A stretch of DNA of 64,000 nucleotides from Tigriopus japonicus. Lineage: Eukaryota > Arthropoda > Copepoda > Harpacticoida > Harpacticidae. The notes beneath the pieces are model-generated. The model saw nothing but the letters and a program-made list of their open reading frames with translations. It was not told the origin of the DNA and did not search any database. Shown piece by piece: positions 34,713-47,793 of the stretch; position 1 is the stretch's first letter, and every line of letters starts with the position of its first letter. Position numbers and translations under genes: made by a program. The stretch lies in assembly GCA_010645155.1 (NCBI GenBank), contig CM021317.1:11535636-11599635 (forward strand), given 5' to 3'.

Positions 34713-37700
34713 TGATTTTGAAACTATGCTATGATCTTCTCGAAGACGTGGTTTGAAATGAAAACAAGATTCTCAAAGAATGCAAATCTCAAATTGGAAA
34801 CTTCGAAAATCAACTCCGTGGTTATCATGATTTTCCAACGTAGAGTGAATTTTGACCAACGCACGACCTTCCAGATTTTGAGGACCACCTCCGTTCTTAC
34901 AGAATCGGAGAGATTCATTTGGTTTCAACCATTTACAGATACTTTTCTTCCACAATCAAGGCATCATAATAGTTTGTTCAATTTTTTGCTCATTCGTGGC
35001 ACCAGAATACATAATGCCGCCCACCCCTGTAGTGGAAACGCTTTCCTTGTGCTGAAATCTTTACAAGTCTTATGAATATTGAATAATGTCTTTCCAGAAG
35101 CGGGGCAGCAACCAGTGCTTTGTGTATTTAAATCTATGTACGTATTTAGCATTTATCAGGATGTCTTATTTTAAACTTGGGCCTGGGGGACTTTCCATGT
35201 TTTCTCTTTCCAACGAATTTCAATCTTCCTTTGATTTGATTTCGCACAGTCATGATCTCATTGCTGATTTGAGAGTTACAAGTGTATTCCAAGGTTTTTA
35301 TCGTAATTGGAAATGCTCGCATTTGGTGGAGATATTCATGAGATCGATTAGACATTCGATCTCTTAATGGATCTGGCATGTTTTAGTAAGGATATAAAGA
35401 ATCAGCACAATTCCTGAATCCGAAATTTACGTCTTAAGCTGCGGAAGAATATCATATGGATGCATTTGTTCGATATTGTCAACCATCTTTAAACAAATCA
35501 GCGGGTCGAAAAAGGGCATGTCGGCTCATTATGAAAAGATTCATTTACAATTCTATTTAGACAGAAATTTCACTCCCAAATTGTTCGTGATTCAACACTC
35601 ACGTGTGTGTCACGTGTGTGGGGACTGTGTGTCCGATGGGATTTGACATTGGCCACATTTAGTTTCCTGATTCAAAACCGGAATTTGCGATTTCAGGGTG
35701 TCAGTGGCGGAATTGCTCAATGGACTGCTTTACTTGAACAAGAGCAATGTATGATGAATCAAGTCACTTGGCACCCTTGCTGCCAGACTGCTGAAATGAG
35801 CTCAAAACAGATCTCCACTGACCTAACTGGAGTGACATTTATGTCTATTTAGAACTGTAGATTTATCGTCCTTGAATAGTGGGGGTAAAACAATTTTGAA
35901 CGGGGGATTTCCCTTGGCGGTTAATTGGGTCTTTGAGCACTAATGTTTAATGGGAGCATGCAGGACTTCATGCGTGTGGGAAAGTCCCCGAGTAAAAATA
36001 GTAAATGTCAGGCACAGAGAGCGAGCAAAAAAAGTCACTCAAAACCATTAGAGAACATTTTTGCCTTACGCAGAAGTCCAGTCATGCGATACGTCATAAA
36101 GTCAGCCGGTAATGAACTTAATAGGATGATCATTCATGACTCACCAAGGGCGAATGGCTTTTCCAAAGACGTGAATAACATTGTGCACTAGTTTATCAAT
36201 AAGGATGCATGAAATTTGGCGGGGTTTGATGTATTTGAAATAAACTGACATTAGATCGTTTGAAATGAGACAATATGAATCAGAATCAACTTTAACATTT
36301 TTGAAACAGTTCTCATATCTTTAATTTGATCTCTAATGGTCTTTCTAATATACTATTGCATTCTGAACAAATAAAGTCAAACTGACTAGTCTTTCACTAT
36401 GTATCTTACTTAATATCAAGAGATATTTTCCTGTTGAGTGTTCTTATGTCCAGCTTAGACTAGTCTTTAATGAAATTCTATAACAATTCCAATCATGAAG
36501 TTCTGAAGAGGAGCAAAGAAGGTTATGCCAAATAAAGCCCTTGTGTGTCAAACTTGTAACCAAATTGGAAAATAGTCAAAAATTGGAGATTTGAGCATCC
36601 TTGGCCACAAATACATTATTCATGCTGAAATATATACATTACAGTATTTTAGCAAGCTCAAGTATTCTTAAGTTTTTTTTTACACGTTGAAAGTATTTTC
36701 AACTTGTTTGCATCAATATCAATTCTTATTATAAGTTGCAAGTCTATTTTACACACGCAAATTCCTCTTGAAAATGGATTAGGAACCATGTTTCCCCCGA
36801 AACTCTCACCCAGACCAAAACAGGGCGTTTCATTGCCCTCATCCATTACACATTTACACTTAGATTATCCTGTCCTGAAATCAATGACACAATCGTACAA
36901 TTAAAGAAATTCGAAGATGAAACCTTCGAACCTTCGAAGAGAGAAGATGAAGAAGGGAGGAGACCATCAATTCTAGAACATGAATTTATACCAAGGTGGC
37001 AACCCATAAAAACTCAATTTCTAATAAGCAATAAAGTTTGCCATATCTTAAGTAAGTTCAGGATAGTCGGTAGATGAACAAGATCTTCGTAAGTTGTTCA
37101 AGTCGGGTAACAGATGAGCTCAAAAAACGCCGTTATGTTGTTCTTTTTTAGACGTTTCACGATGTAGGTCAGCTAAGGTCAGCTGAACACTGGCAATAAA
37201 GAAGAGCTGCGCCAACCTTTGAGAATTTCTTCTCTGTAGGAAAAAAACTTTTTTATCCTCGGTCTAAATTTATGAACATTCCAGTTTCATGATTGCAAGA
37301 CTCATCGGAAGTACATTTTTCCGTACATTTATCGGCACTAGGAGGCCACCTGGTTTTAGTGTTTCCAGTTTTTGAGGTGGTAACTTCCCTTCAGCGCCAT
37401 TTAAGATAATGCAATGCTCTGCCTTTTTGGTGGTCAGTTACTCGACCATGCTAACTCAAATTGAGTGCTGGATGCAAGACGTAGAAACCAAAAACTTTGA
37501 ATAATTTCTGTTCATAATGAGTAATTTTGCGTTCAAAGTTTTGAAGAGACTGGAAGAGCTTTGATCATGGTAATTTTTGTAACGATTGTGGCGCAGCCTG
37601 AGCAGTCTACAAAGCTCAAAAATTGTGCCAGTCCTTTACACGTCTCTAATAGAGATTTACCAATTTACCGTAGATTTGCCAATGTTCTGAACCAGTTTAC

Positions 37701-40588
37701 GTGAATGCTCGTTTTGTTATTTTTTCGCTGTAAAGTCGTCCTATATGTATTGATTTGGGAGGTTTCGAAAAAAATTACACAACTTTGAAGATGTCTTTGT
37801 AAATTGCAGTGCTCTCATCAATATTGTAACCCTTGAGGGCATTTTTTGCCCTATTTTCAAAATCCTTACCTTAAAAACTTTCAAAATCCTTAGGGTAAAT
37901 TTACAGTGTCTGTATTTCTTGTATGATGTATTTTTTCCATGTCATCCATTACGAAGAAGGCGAATGTGGCTCCAGGCATCCTATGATGACGATAAAAGTC
38001 TCACAATTCCATCGAAAACCTCATTACCAGGTGCCAGATCCATCTACTTCAGGCCCAGGTTTTGTCATTACCACCTTCTTATTAAACGAGCGATATTTGG
38101 CTCCTTCAAATAAAGTCCTTCTTAGCGGTTTTCTAGGTGGAGATCTCGGAATAAAAAGTTATAAAAAGAGTCCGTAGAAACATTTCTTAAATGAAATATT
38201 TTTTTAACATTCTGAGACTTTTGTGGGCGATTTTAAATACTCTAAATTATCTGGCAGAACTTGAAGCCTGGAGTGAAGAGAAAAGTTTATTGGACTTTTA
38301 CGTCAACCCCTTGGTGGAAAGAACAAAAAAGAAGTCGGAGTAAAGGACATTTACAGGCAGACAACCAACAAAAAAAAGATGAGGGGATGGTAGTGGATCA
38401 CTGGTCAAGAATAAGGATGAGAACTCGTCACTTCCACACGAAATGATGTGGCAAAAAAGTGAACAGCAATCCTGCAGGCCCATAAGGCTCAAGGCCCCGC
38501 AAGAACCTAACCAGGGGGGCAACTAAGCCCTTGCTTGCACTGTTGGGCCTTAACCTTGTGGGGCCCTTGCCATGGGGAGCCCTAACTCTATGGGGGCCTG
38601 AAACCTTGCACTATTGGGCCTTAAGCCTGTGGGGCTTTGAGCCCCGTGGGCCAAATCTGAATCATTTGAAGATTCTTCCTTCAAGATCCAGTTGTCACCC
38701 TGTTCTTCCTTACCATTGCCCTGCAGTTCTTTCAGACAGATCAAGTGAAAACCCGGCACTATCTTCTGTAAATGTACAGCATAAAATACAAAACATTAGC
38801 GCAAATCAGAGCCTCAAAAGAGCAATTTACTACATAAAATGCCAACTTTTCCGCGTAAACATGGCCGCCAAGAAAAAAACTTTGATTTGTATTAAGTCAA
38901 ATAAATATCTTAAAAATTTTGGCCTTTGTTCAGAACATTTTATATTTAAATATTTCCGGCAAATGCTTAGATTTTCCCGGGGCTTTAGTTATTTCATATT
39001 TTTGGCTCTTTTGGAAAGACTTAAAAAATCTCAGTTTTTTCAAATTTCATTTCAACTTTTTCCACATATTTTTATCATTTTTTAGCTCTTTCCAACGTGT
39101 TTTTGCATATCTCTTTGTTTTTTTTCAACATCTTTAACATATTTTAGTCGTTTTAAAATTTCTTAAGGTTTTGGGGCTCTTTGTTTTGATTCATGTTTTC
39201 AAAGTTTATGAATTAGGATATGAGTCATGAATTAGGATGACAAAGGAAATGGAGGAGTAAAGGTTCTGATTGGTTGAGACAGTTTTAAAAAGTGCTCTAA
39301 TCATCTGACAATTAATAAAGTTGTTAATTATGCACACAGAGCATTGAAACTTTGACCTTTGGCAAAATAGTGGCAAAATGTTATTTTACACCCTTGTAGC
39401 ATATCAGTAAGGCTAATCTTGATAAAGTTAAGGTAGAGGTTTAATGCTAGTTAAACGCTAGACGCAAATAATGATCGTACATACTAACCACCTTATCAAA
39501 GCGCAGTACGATTTTAAGATCGTTCTTTGCGTCTAAAAAAAACAGCATTTAGACCGTACGTTAAGGTTTTTAGCTCAAGGCGGAAAGGTTATGTTGTAAA
39601 TCATGTGTTTTAGTGAATTACGTACTAAACTACGAGTTAAATAGAAATCAGCACAGTAAGAGAATCCCACTAACGTCCATTTTTTGCATTTTCTTCTAAT
39701 TTCGCAACCTAAAGGCAACATAACTTGGATCTTTTAACACTGAACATATTTAGCCATTATTTTTTCAACATTTCATGACATATTTAGGGATTTTTTAATG
39801 ATTTTCCTTAGCTTTGCGTATGAGGTTAAAGCGTCCTTTGCTTTAGAGGTATACTTTCCTGGCCTTGCCTTGTCTGGATAGACTGCATGCATGCTTTGCC
39901 AAGACCAAAGCTCACCTGATTTCTTAAGTTGTTCCCCTGTGGTTGCACATAACGTCAATGTCTCGAAAGTCAGACCAACAAAGTTCGTCCACAGCATGCA
40001 ACACTTCTTTCAAGTTGAATGCAAGGTCTTGCTATGACTTCAAGACATACGTTCTCGTTATTTTAAGCCGTGTCTTTTAGGAAGTCACAACTTGACATTT
40101 GTCACAAGAAAAATGTGCCTTGAAATTGGCTCTTGCTTGCATATTTCTGACTTGTCCTAATAAGTAGATGCGAAAATAGGGAAAAATTATTTCTTTCTAT
40201 TACTTTGAATTAGCAACTTTTTTTTTCAACACGCAACTTGACATTCATAATATGTTTACTTGTACATTCTGAAATTTAATTCGTGTGTTAAATTCATTTT
40301 GGTAACAACATTTTTCTCTACCCAAGATCAAAAAATAACTTAGCTGAACCTTACTTTTGACCAAGGAAGCAAAAGAGTTCGTTGTAGAAGGACGTCTTTA
40401 AAATGACTGCTTAATTTTTTACCGATTCAAATTCCATTAGAAAAATAGGTTTTAAAGTTTTTCCAATATCAGCTAAAAAGACTGTTATGATTCATAAACC
40501 AATTTTAGGTGATTTGTCTCAGATTAGTCTTGGAAGCGCAGAACCCACATCTCGGTTAGATTCCATCTTGATTCAAAAATCAGGTCAA
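34713..40588. other. Gene-poor AT-rich stretch
   Basis: About 5.9 kb without a supportable gene. Near 38530-38660 there are two imperfect copies of TTGCACTGTTGGGCCTTAA with GTGGGGC, about 73 bases apart. Their translation gives the repetitive start of the frame 38531-39085, which otherwise has no domain. Long T-rich runs follow at 38990-39150. No RNA gene recognised. Confidence 0.45.
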
Positions 40589-40589
40589 T

Positions 40590-40823
40590 GGGAGGAGGCG
40601 TGGTGTAGTGGATAGCGCAGTTTCCTGTAGTGAGAGAGGTCCCAGGTTCGATTCTCCTCCCCGACCTTTCTCAAGGAAACGTGAATCTTCACCCACAGAC
40701 GGAGAACCATTCTGATACCGGACATGAGATTGCCAATCAGAAAAACTTTGGATGATGTGAAGGCTGCCTTCGCTGGACGGGCGAGACTCAACCCTCCGAC
40801 CCAGGGACCAACTATCCAAAAAA
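40590..40823 (+). mobile_element. tRNA-derived SINE, copy 1
   Basis: The head 40590-40666 reads GGAGGAGGCGTGGTGTAGTG, then GATAGCGCAG, and later the B box GGTTCGATTC with CTCCTCCCC, so the ends can pair as in an acceptor stem. A body of about 140 bases follows (TTCACCCACAGACGGAGAACC, then GACATGAGATTGCCAATC and CGGGCGAGACTCAACCCTCC). The copy ends ACCAACTATCCAAAAAA, an A-rich tail. Related copies lie at 55965-56201 and 60078-60281 on the minus strand. Confidence 0.85.
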
Positions 40824-42184
40824 TGCAATTTCTCAACCGGCCAGGTCTTTTCAATTCTAATCATCTGCAACAACATTGTGAGGTTGCCAATTTCTAAGGA
40901 CAAACCTAAAACCCAAAAAGGGCCCCTTGGAACTTCTATTTGGGAGCACATTTCTCTATTTTTGAAAATGATCACGTGACACTAAAGTGTGTGAACTGTG
41001 ACTATTCTGCATCAGGTCTTCATTAATGAACAATGAAGAACTTGTCTCACAAGAATTTTTCGGACCAAAATGCTGACACGAAATAGCGTGACTAAATTTC
41101 TTTAATGACCTTAAAAACATTGTAGTTGCAAGCAAACAAAAACAAGAATCAGATGCAAGGTTGTTACTTCACAATGAGGAAGAGAGGGAGAACGAGCTCG
41201 AGGTATTTCATAAAGACAACTTGTATTAAATGCTTTTATACCCTAAACATAAAAATCTAAATATATATACCATGGACAATTGAGATTTCTTTCATACATT
41301 CTGTCGATGTCGTTAGTTTAGACACTGGAGTGCATAGTAATAGGCATAATAAACATATGCTTAAAAATATATAGTAGAAATGGTTTGTGTTCACATCATG
41401 GACTTTGATTTAATGTTTCAATTGATCCACTGATCTCATTGATAATGGAACTGTGGAGAACAAATACAATCCTCCCACAGACGGAGTTTGAGTCTTTTGT
41501 CCTCAATTGCTCACAACATCAAAATCAAAAGCCTCTGTTGCTGCTCTTTCCGACTGATCGTGCTATCAACAATTGCTGGGTAGCTCTATATATGTAGTTG
41601 CCGGGCAATTATGGAGATATCAATTTTCACATGGAATGTTAAAAACGTAATGAAGTGGGCGATCAGATCACTTCCAAATGAGATTTACGACGAAGCCGCC
41701 AATTTACTCTTGAGGTGAGAAATGTGGAAATCACATGAAACCTTACACGATCTCAAATTATTCGTTGACAAAGGGGAGGAGCTACTCCTTTCTATGTTAG
41801 AAATATAGACATATATGAATGCATGTACTATAGCAGATCAAAGGTTATGGCACTGGTTTTTTTTTTGCCGTGGTCTTTTTTGAAGACCTTGATGTCCAGT
41901 CTGATGACAGACCACTTGGAATTGGGATTGTTGGTGATGGTGATGAATGATGATGATAATAATAATGATAAAGATGTTGTTGATATTGTTGTGGATGATG
42001 TCGAAAAAGATGAACAAGAAAAGGGAACCAAAGGATTCGGTGTTGTTTGCTTGTAATTGATAGATATCACATCACATGAATTTCGTTCCAAGTTCATGAT
42101 CTTTGCAAGGCTGAGACCAAAAAAGCATCTTGACATTTCAGTTTCGAAAGGATCTGGTTGCATTGAGATACGGCGGATGACATT
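40824..42184. other. No gene seen
   Basis: AT-rich spacer and probable 3' UTR of the minus-strand membrane-protein gene. Trinucleotide-like GATGAT/AATAAT runs lie at 41940-42005; the two overlapping frames there are low complexity. Confidence 0.4.
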
Positions 42185-43099
42185 TTAAGGGAGGAGGGGG
42201 TTCTCCAAGGCGCTCTTGTTGGGCATTTCCACAATGGTCGACGACTGGAGCATCTCCCGTGTGGATGTGGGCACCCTTTGGTAGTTCTTCACGATCGGTT
42301 TGTTGGTAGCACACGGCTGATAGATGGTAGCGCTTTGTCCGTAATGGTGGCTAGAGGATGATAACACGAAAGGAACCATTTTCTTTTTGGCCCGTCGTTC
42401 CAGAGCGGATTTCCGACACAGGAAGAACAGAATAATTCCCAAGAAGAACGAGATGATAGCAGTTGCCAGCATGACGTAAAGAAGGTAAGTGCTCATGACG
42501 GGGAGGCCATAGGTGGCCTCATCGTCTGAGGACACTGGAGGACTGGATTCATAATTGACTCTATCAGTTTTGACGTCTGTCTCGCTTTCTCCTTGGTTAT
42601 TACTGCTGGCAGCGTCACTCTCCTCAGTTTCATCCTCACTCTCGGCATCGTCATTATCCTCGTCATCATCATAATCATCATCATCCTCGTCATCGTCATC
42701 TTCATCATAATCTTCTTCAAAATATTCACTGTAATACTCGTACAAGTTATCGTCAGTGGTGGTCGAAGTGGTTGAAGAACTATCCTCTTCAAAGTGAATA
42801 TCTTCATTAGCACCCCTAAGTGTGGATAAGTTGGTAGACAATCCAAAAGTTTGCATGGTCCATTGAGTTTCTGTCACAGTTTGGTCATCTTTAGACTTGG
42901 GAATGGCTCCAGAGGATTCATCGGTGTCATAGTCATCGAGAAACTCTTGGCTGAAATCCCCTGATCCTTCTTCGGACTCCAGTTGATAGAATTCGTGAAT
43001 TTGGGACAAGTTCAAATGATCAATTTTTGTCTTTAGGCCTTGGCTGGATTGAGCCAAGACGACAAACACAATCAAAACAGCACTACTGAGGAATTTCAT
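42185..43099 (-). CDS. Acidic type I membrane protein, possible proteoglycan-like
   Basis: A single-exon frame of 304 residues. Residues 1-21 look like a signal peptide (MKFLSSAVLIVFVVLAQSSQ). The ectodomain contains EEGSGDF at 44-50 and ESSG at 61-64, acid-flanked Ser-Gly pairs of the kind that accept glycosaminoglycans in syndecans. It also has N-glycosylation sequons at N30 and N90 and a very acidic Asp/Glu run at about 128-160. A membrane segment (YLLYVMLATAIISFFLGIIL) spans about 205-227, followed by a basic stop-transfer (RRAKKK). The roughly 75-residue tail has several tyrosines and ends NPLLP. It lacks the syndecan tail (no C-terminal EFYA), so I do not call it syndecan. The start has good context (TCACCATG). 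Function unknown. Confidence 0.75.
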   Translation of the reverse strand: MKFLSSAVLIVFVVLAQSSQGLKTKIDHLNLSQIHEFYQLESEEGSGDFSQEFLDDYDTDESSGAIPKSKDDQTVTETQWTMQTFGLSTNLSTLRGANEDIHFEEDSSSTTSTTTDDNLYEYYSEYFEEDYDEDDDDEDDDDYDDDEDNDDAESEDETEESDAASSNNQGESETDVKTDRVNYESSPPVSSDDEATYGLPVMSTYLLYVMLATAIISFFLGIILFFLCRKSALERRAKKKMVPFVLSSSSHHYGQSATIYQPCATNKPIVKNYQRVPTSTREMLQSSTIVEMPNKSALENPLLP

Positions 43100-46000
43100 G
43101 GTGAATCAATAGAACGATGGTTCAAGCCAAGGAAGATCCCTCCACAAATGGTTGTAGAGTGAGTCAACAAGACCTCACTCAAAACGAACTGGGTTGGTTT
43201 TGATTATGGTGGGACTGCTCGGTGGTTTGTTGCCAGTTTGCCCTGATTTGGGTGCTGGCAGCTAGCTAGCTAGCTAGTTGATTCTCACTGGTTTCAAGAA
43301 AGAAGTCGGCCTTGGTAGAGTTTGTATGGGCAGAAGGGGGAGGGAAGTTTACCACCACCACCACCAATGTTTGGTTGGATGATGGTTGGGGCAAAAGTGA
43401 AGCAAGCAATCGGCAGCTCCTCGTACCCTCTCGTTTCCAACCAATTTACCTGACACCTAAGTCGGCAGAAGACAATGATGATGGTTGTGGTGGTGCTCAA
43501 AATTTGCCAGCTGCACTTACTCACTCCCTCACTAATTCAGTGGCGTACATACGTAACGTGCAATCTTGTGTCGGAAATCGATCAAAGACTCGAAGGACCA
43601 CAAAACTTTTATTCTGTTCAGTACTTTCGTGAATGCCCCGAAGAACAAGGACACAGGGAATCACTATGAATCGGATGTTTGTTGTTTCAGATCAAGGTGG
43701 GAACTGTTGTGGAACAAAAATTGAACAAACAGAGACTGTTTTTATCTCGCTGGCGATGATGATTCTTGTCTCGTGTCTCTTTCTTGGATGTTTGCTCTCA
43801 ACAACTAAAGGAATTGAGTAGTCGTCAGTCTCTATCCGTTTGTCCGTCGGTCCGTCGGTCCGTCCTTCTCCTAGCAAGCACCACGGCTATTACTTAGCAA
43901 GTCTCTGTCAGAGGCGCCTCCAAAAACTCCTTCTATTCCACCAGTCCAGGGTGCCAAGAAGGGATCAGAATCCGAGGCGCCATCATTGACGCACACAGCC
44001 ACGCACTCCCGCACGCATGTTCACACGGACCGTGGAAGAGCGGCTGGACGGACCACCGATCGACAGATGGAGGCTCCACGATGGTGCATCGAATGTGAAC
44101 AGCGGATGGACAAAGAGGAGAAGAGGGACCCGAGGAAGGAAAAAGAAGCAGAAGAAAAAGGTGGCGCCGCTCGACTCGACCCATGGAAGAGATTGCCTTG
44201 TTCACTCCTCACATTTTCGGTCATGAAGGAGAAGGCGACTAGATCCATTGATAGAAGTACTATGAAATAAACCCTAGGAGTTTTCGTAGTTCGGTCTTAA
44301 AACGTTTCAAGAGTTGGTTGATACAAGTGCAACAACGAAAATTTAATTCAACGGCATGGCTTCGTGGAACAACAAATCTTTGTGCGATATTTCCCTTGGA
44401 CACTCGTTCTATTGACGAGTCTTAAAAACAGCTTTGATTTATCATCAAAAGTTCGACCTCTCGAACAAATCGCTGAGGGATAATTTCGCAACTTTACAGG
44501 GTCGTCAATTATTACAATATCTTATTTCAATTGACAATTTTGTCAAAACATAGTATTAAGCTCCTTCGTAGTCCAGATAAGAAGAAAAATCACTTGCTTT
44601 TGCCGTTAATTTCACTAGAATTAGGGGCATTTTCGCAGTAGGGTTTGAAGTTACTTGAACGCTAACAAAGTTTAAGATAAATTTAAACAAATTTTAACAT
44701 ATTTATTTCGATAATCCTGTCAAATCTGATTATGAAAGCATACCAGACTAGAGAAACTTTTGAATACTTTCAGTCGATGCAATGTTAACGCTCATTCTAG
44801 GAAACATGTGGCTCTCAATACAACATACTTCTCCATCCAAATTTGTTTGTCCTAAGTCTGAATATTAGGAGAACATTCTTGTAGTATACAGGTTGGTACA
44901 TAGTAATTAAGTGAGCATCGTAAGGGACATTAGAATGGCATATTTTCAATGGGACACTACAGACGGACTACCCTGTACACCAAGTTGTCGAGTTGCTGAA
45001 AAAATGGTGGGCGATGAATATCCAGTTGAGGCAGACGCATCGAAGTACTAAAACGGCGGTCACTGAATACCATCCAGTACAGCCTGACTTGGAGGACCGG
45101 TCACATATGTAACCCGGTGGTGGATTGAATATGTCAGAGCAACATACTTCACAAATTTTCCTGAGTGCGGTTGTGTGTATAAATTTTTCGCTGAACTTCG
45201 CAGGGTGGGTTAGTCATTTCGTCCGAGGTTCGTGTCTTGATGAGGTGCTTTGGAATTAAGAAGATGGGCGCCCCCTAACTTGGTCAGGGTACATGCAACA
45301 CACACTCACACACATTCAGACAAGATTTACAACATTTGCCGATTGGACACCTTCACACCACTCACGGCTATCCAAATGCGCTGGAGAGTTGAACCTACAG
45401 TAAACTCAAGCAAGCATTTGTCCGTGTAGGAGGATTGGAATCACAGGGCCGGACTTCATTCCACCATTCATTCAAACTGGTTCAGTGCAGTCTTCTTGTA
45501 TTCCATGCATCTCAGTCTGTTGCGCGCTTGGGAAGCGCAGATTTTGGGCCATTCATGACCCCTTTGTTTTGGTCTGAAATATGACGAAGTCCAATCGAGA
45601 AGTTATGATTCGCTTTACTTGTATTACATACGTATTGTATCATTAACTCGTTGCTCAACATCCTGTCTTCCAAACGTTCTCGCTCAAAATGTGGAGACTT
45701 TTTCCCAAATGATCAGGCTAAGAAAGACGATCGAAGTAGGAAGCCAGGAATGAATTTCAAGGAAAATGAAAGCATGTTTTGATCGCCCCTAAAAAACAAA
45801 GCAAACGTTATTGGTGAGGAAATGAATGCGTCCGCAATGTCAAGAGCATGTTTTGAATTGATGGAGGTGTTCAAGATCAAGGGTGTCGAATTGCAATGGG
45901 GGTTACACGGGTTGGTGGGGGATGACTGATGCTTTAGATTTGGCGTCATGCGCATTAAAATTTTACCACACGCCTCGAGGCAAAAAACGAGGAAAAATTG

Positions 46001-47793
46001 GAAAGTAACATTATTCGAGACTAATAACAGCCTGAGGAAACTCAATGGCGTCGTTCAAAACCACCCTCACTTGATTTATGCCCTCGTAATGTAAGCTTTA
46101 CGATTCCTAGAGCTCATTATGGACACACACAGTCTACATAAAGCGTTGGACAAAAAAACACGATCCAGATTTGTATCGGACACATTAACATTGGGATTTG
46201 GCCAAGAATCGAGAACTGAGGGTCCTCATTGCTTAGTTTGAAGAGCACATATTCGCTTGAAATTAAGCTGATCTCCTCATTGTCAATTCCGGGGAAGCAT
46301 ATAGCACTTATCGAAGTTTGGTCGAATTCGAAAAATGCCATCCATCAATACAAATTGCGCTTTCCAGTTGAATTACTGAAAATGTTCCTTTGTTGTTCCT
46401 TAAGTTCCTTCTATGAAACACAGGGCTTAATCATCAGTGTAGCACGGTTCATAATCAGATCCTTCATTCATTTGCGCATGAGTTGCGATCCCTTGTGTGT
46501 ATGCACAATACGTACGTACGTAGTTGACTACTTGCAGAGCGTGCTCACACAAGCTAAAAGCGGATTGACGTAATTCTCGTCTTGGAATAACCCACTTTTT
46601 TATCTCTCTTGTTCAACACATTTGGCAGTCTTTTGCTTGACAACATGGAGAAGGAACCGAGATCAGATTGGCTCCTGCCAAACCCACAAAGATTCGTGTG
46701 GAGCTTCCAAAAAGGACGAGGATGCCTAATATCGCACGGGGAAACCTTAACGTAGAATTAGAACCCATAGAGGCTTAATGGGCAGAGAGGGAAATTACGG
46801 GAAAACATTTTACCAGAGAGTTTTCAATTTTGTTGCTGGATTGTTTTTTGTTAAACTTATAACCTTGGCGTCTCAAGAAGGGCTTGTTGTTTGTGATTCC
46901 CGACTAAAGTAACTAAGAAAACATGTTTTGTAGGAGGAAGGATTGGCATTTTTGCCAATAAAAGCATTTGGACAATTATGTGATAAACAATCGAAAAAAA
47001 TGATAGCTCAGAAGAAATCCAACTGGACCAAATCAAAAGGAAAACTGGATATACACTTCTAGAAAAAATGACGATGCATCAAATTGGAGATGAGTTTCAA
47101 TGACTCCACAAATCTGTGCGTATCATGATCATTGTTTTCAAACAATGCGCCAAATTCCTCAAAAACAAGTGCGCCAAAAATGTGTTTTATTCAGCCAGAA
47201 ATCTGAAAATTGAGCATTTCGTAATTAGGGGGCATTTTCAATTTGATTGGCTAAAAAGTAATCAATTAGATTTTAGGTCACAGTGCGTGAACTTAAAGTT
47301 CGATGAATAATCATGTTAACTTCGAGTTTCAAAACCGCAAAAACTAAATGTAGTTTCAGAAATTGCTGCTTCTAGCGTTTTTATGGTGTTTTCCCGAAGT
47401 AATCTTGAGCGTTTCTGCTCTAGAAATTGTACCTCTATGCCTGAGCTTGTGGTGAGGACTTGCACCAATTGACCGCAAAACACGTGTATGTGAGAATGTG
47501 AATGTTCTGTCGGGGGTCAATGCTCAAGAGATAGACCATAAATCTCCCTCTCACGTTAAAGTCATTCTCCTGATTGCTTTACCTTAGTTCACAGAACACA
47601 GATCAAAGGTGTATTGAGGGAGGTTCGGTTCTTTCATGAACGTACGATTTCATGTTTTTGTTATAAGCTAGAATCATCGCACTAGAGGCAATATTCTTTC
47701 AAAAGCGAGAACGGCTTGGTCGATTTCAACTTTATTCGAGCTCTTTTTGGACCAAGTATCTTCCACTAGTCCATTCCATCCATCCATTCAGAG
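43100..47793. other. Intergenic region, no gene seen
   Basis: Upstream of the membrane-protein gene lie (GCTA)n at 43260-43276, an ACC-type run near 43351-43366 and TCCGTCGG-type runs near 43850. Frames at 43986-44270 are Arg/Lys-rich and featureless. From 44300 the sequence is AT-rich and apparently unique; frames near 45713-46573 have no domain. An ACGT run lies at 46508-46520. Confidence 0.4.

Noticed and set aside
38531..39085. 184-codon plus-strand frame
   Set aside because: Begins in a short imperfect repeat and ends in T-rich DNA that reads as Phe/Leu/Ile; no domain.
42185..43099. Calling the acidic membrane protein a syndecan
   Set aside because: The cytoplasmic tail lacks the conserved syndecan regions and C-terminal EFYA.
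45180..45330. Possible structured RNA near a GC-richer patch
   Set aside because: No stable fold or known RNA signature could be recognised by eye.
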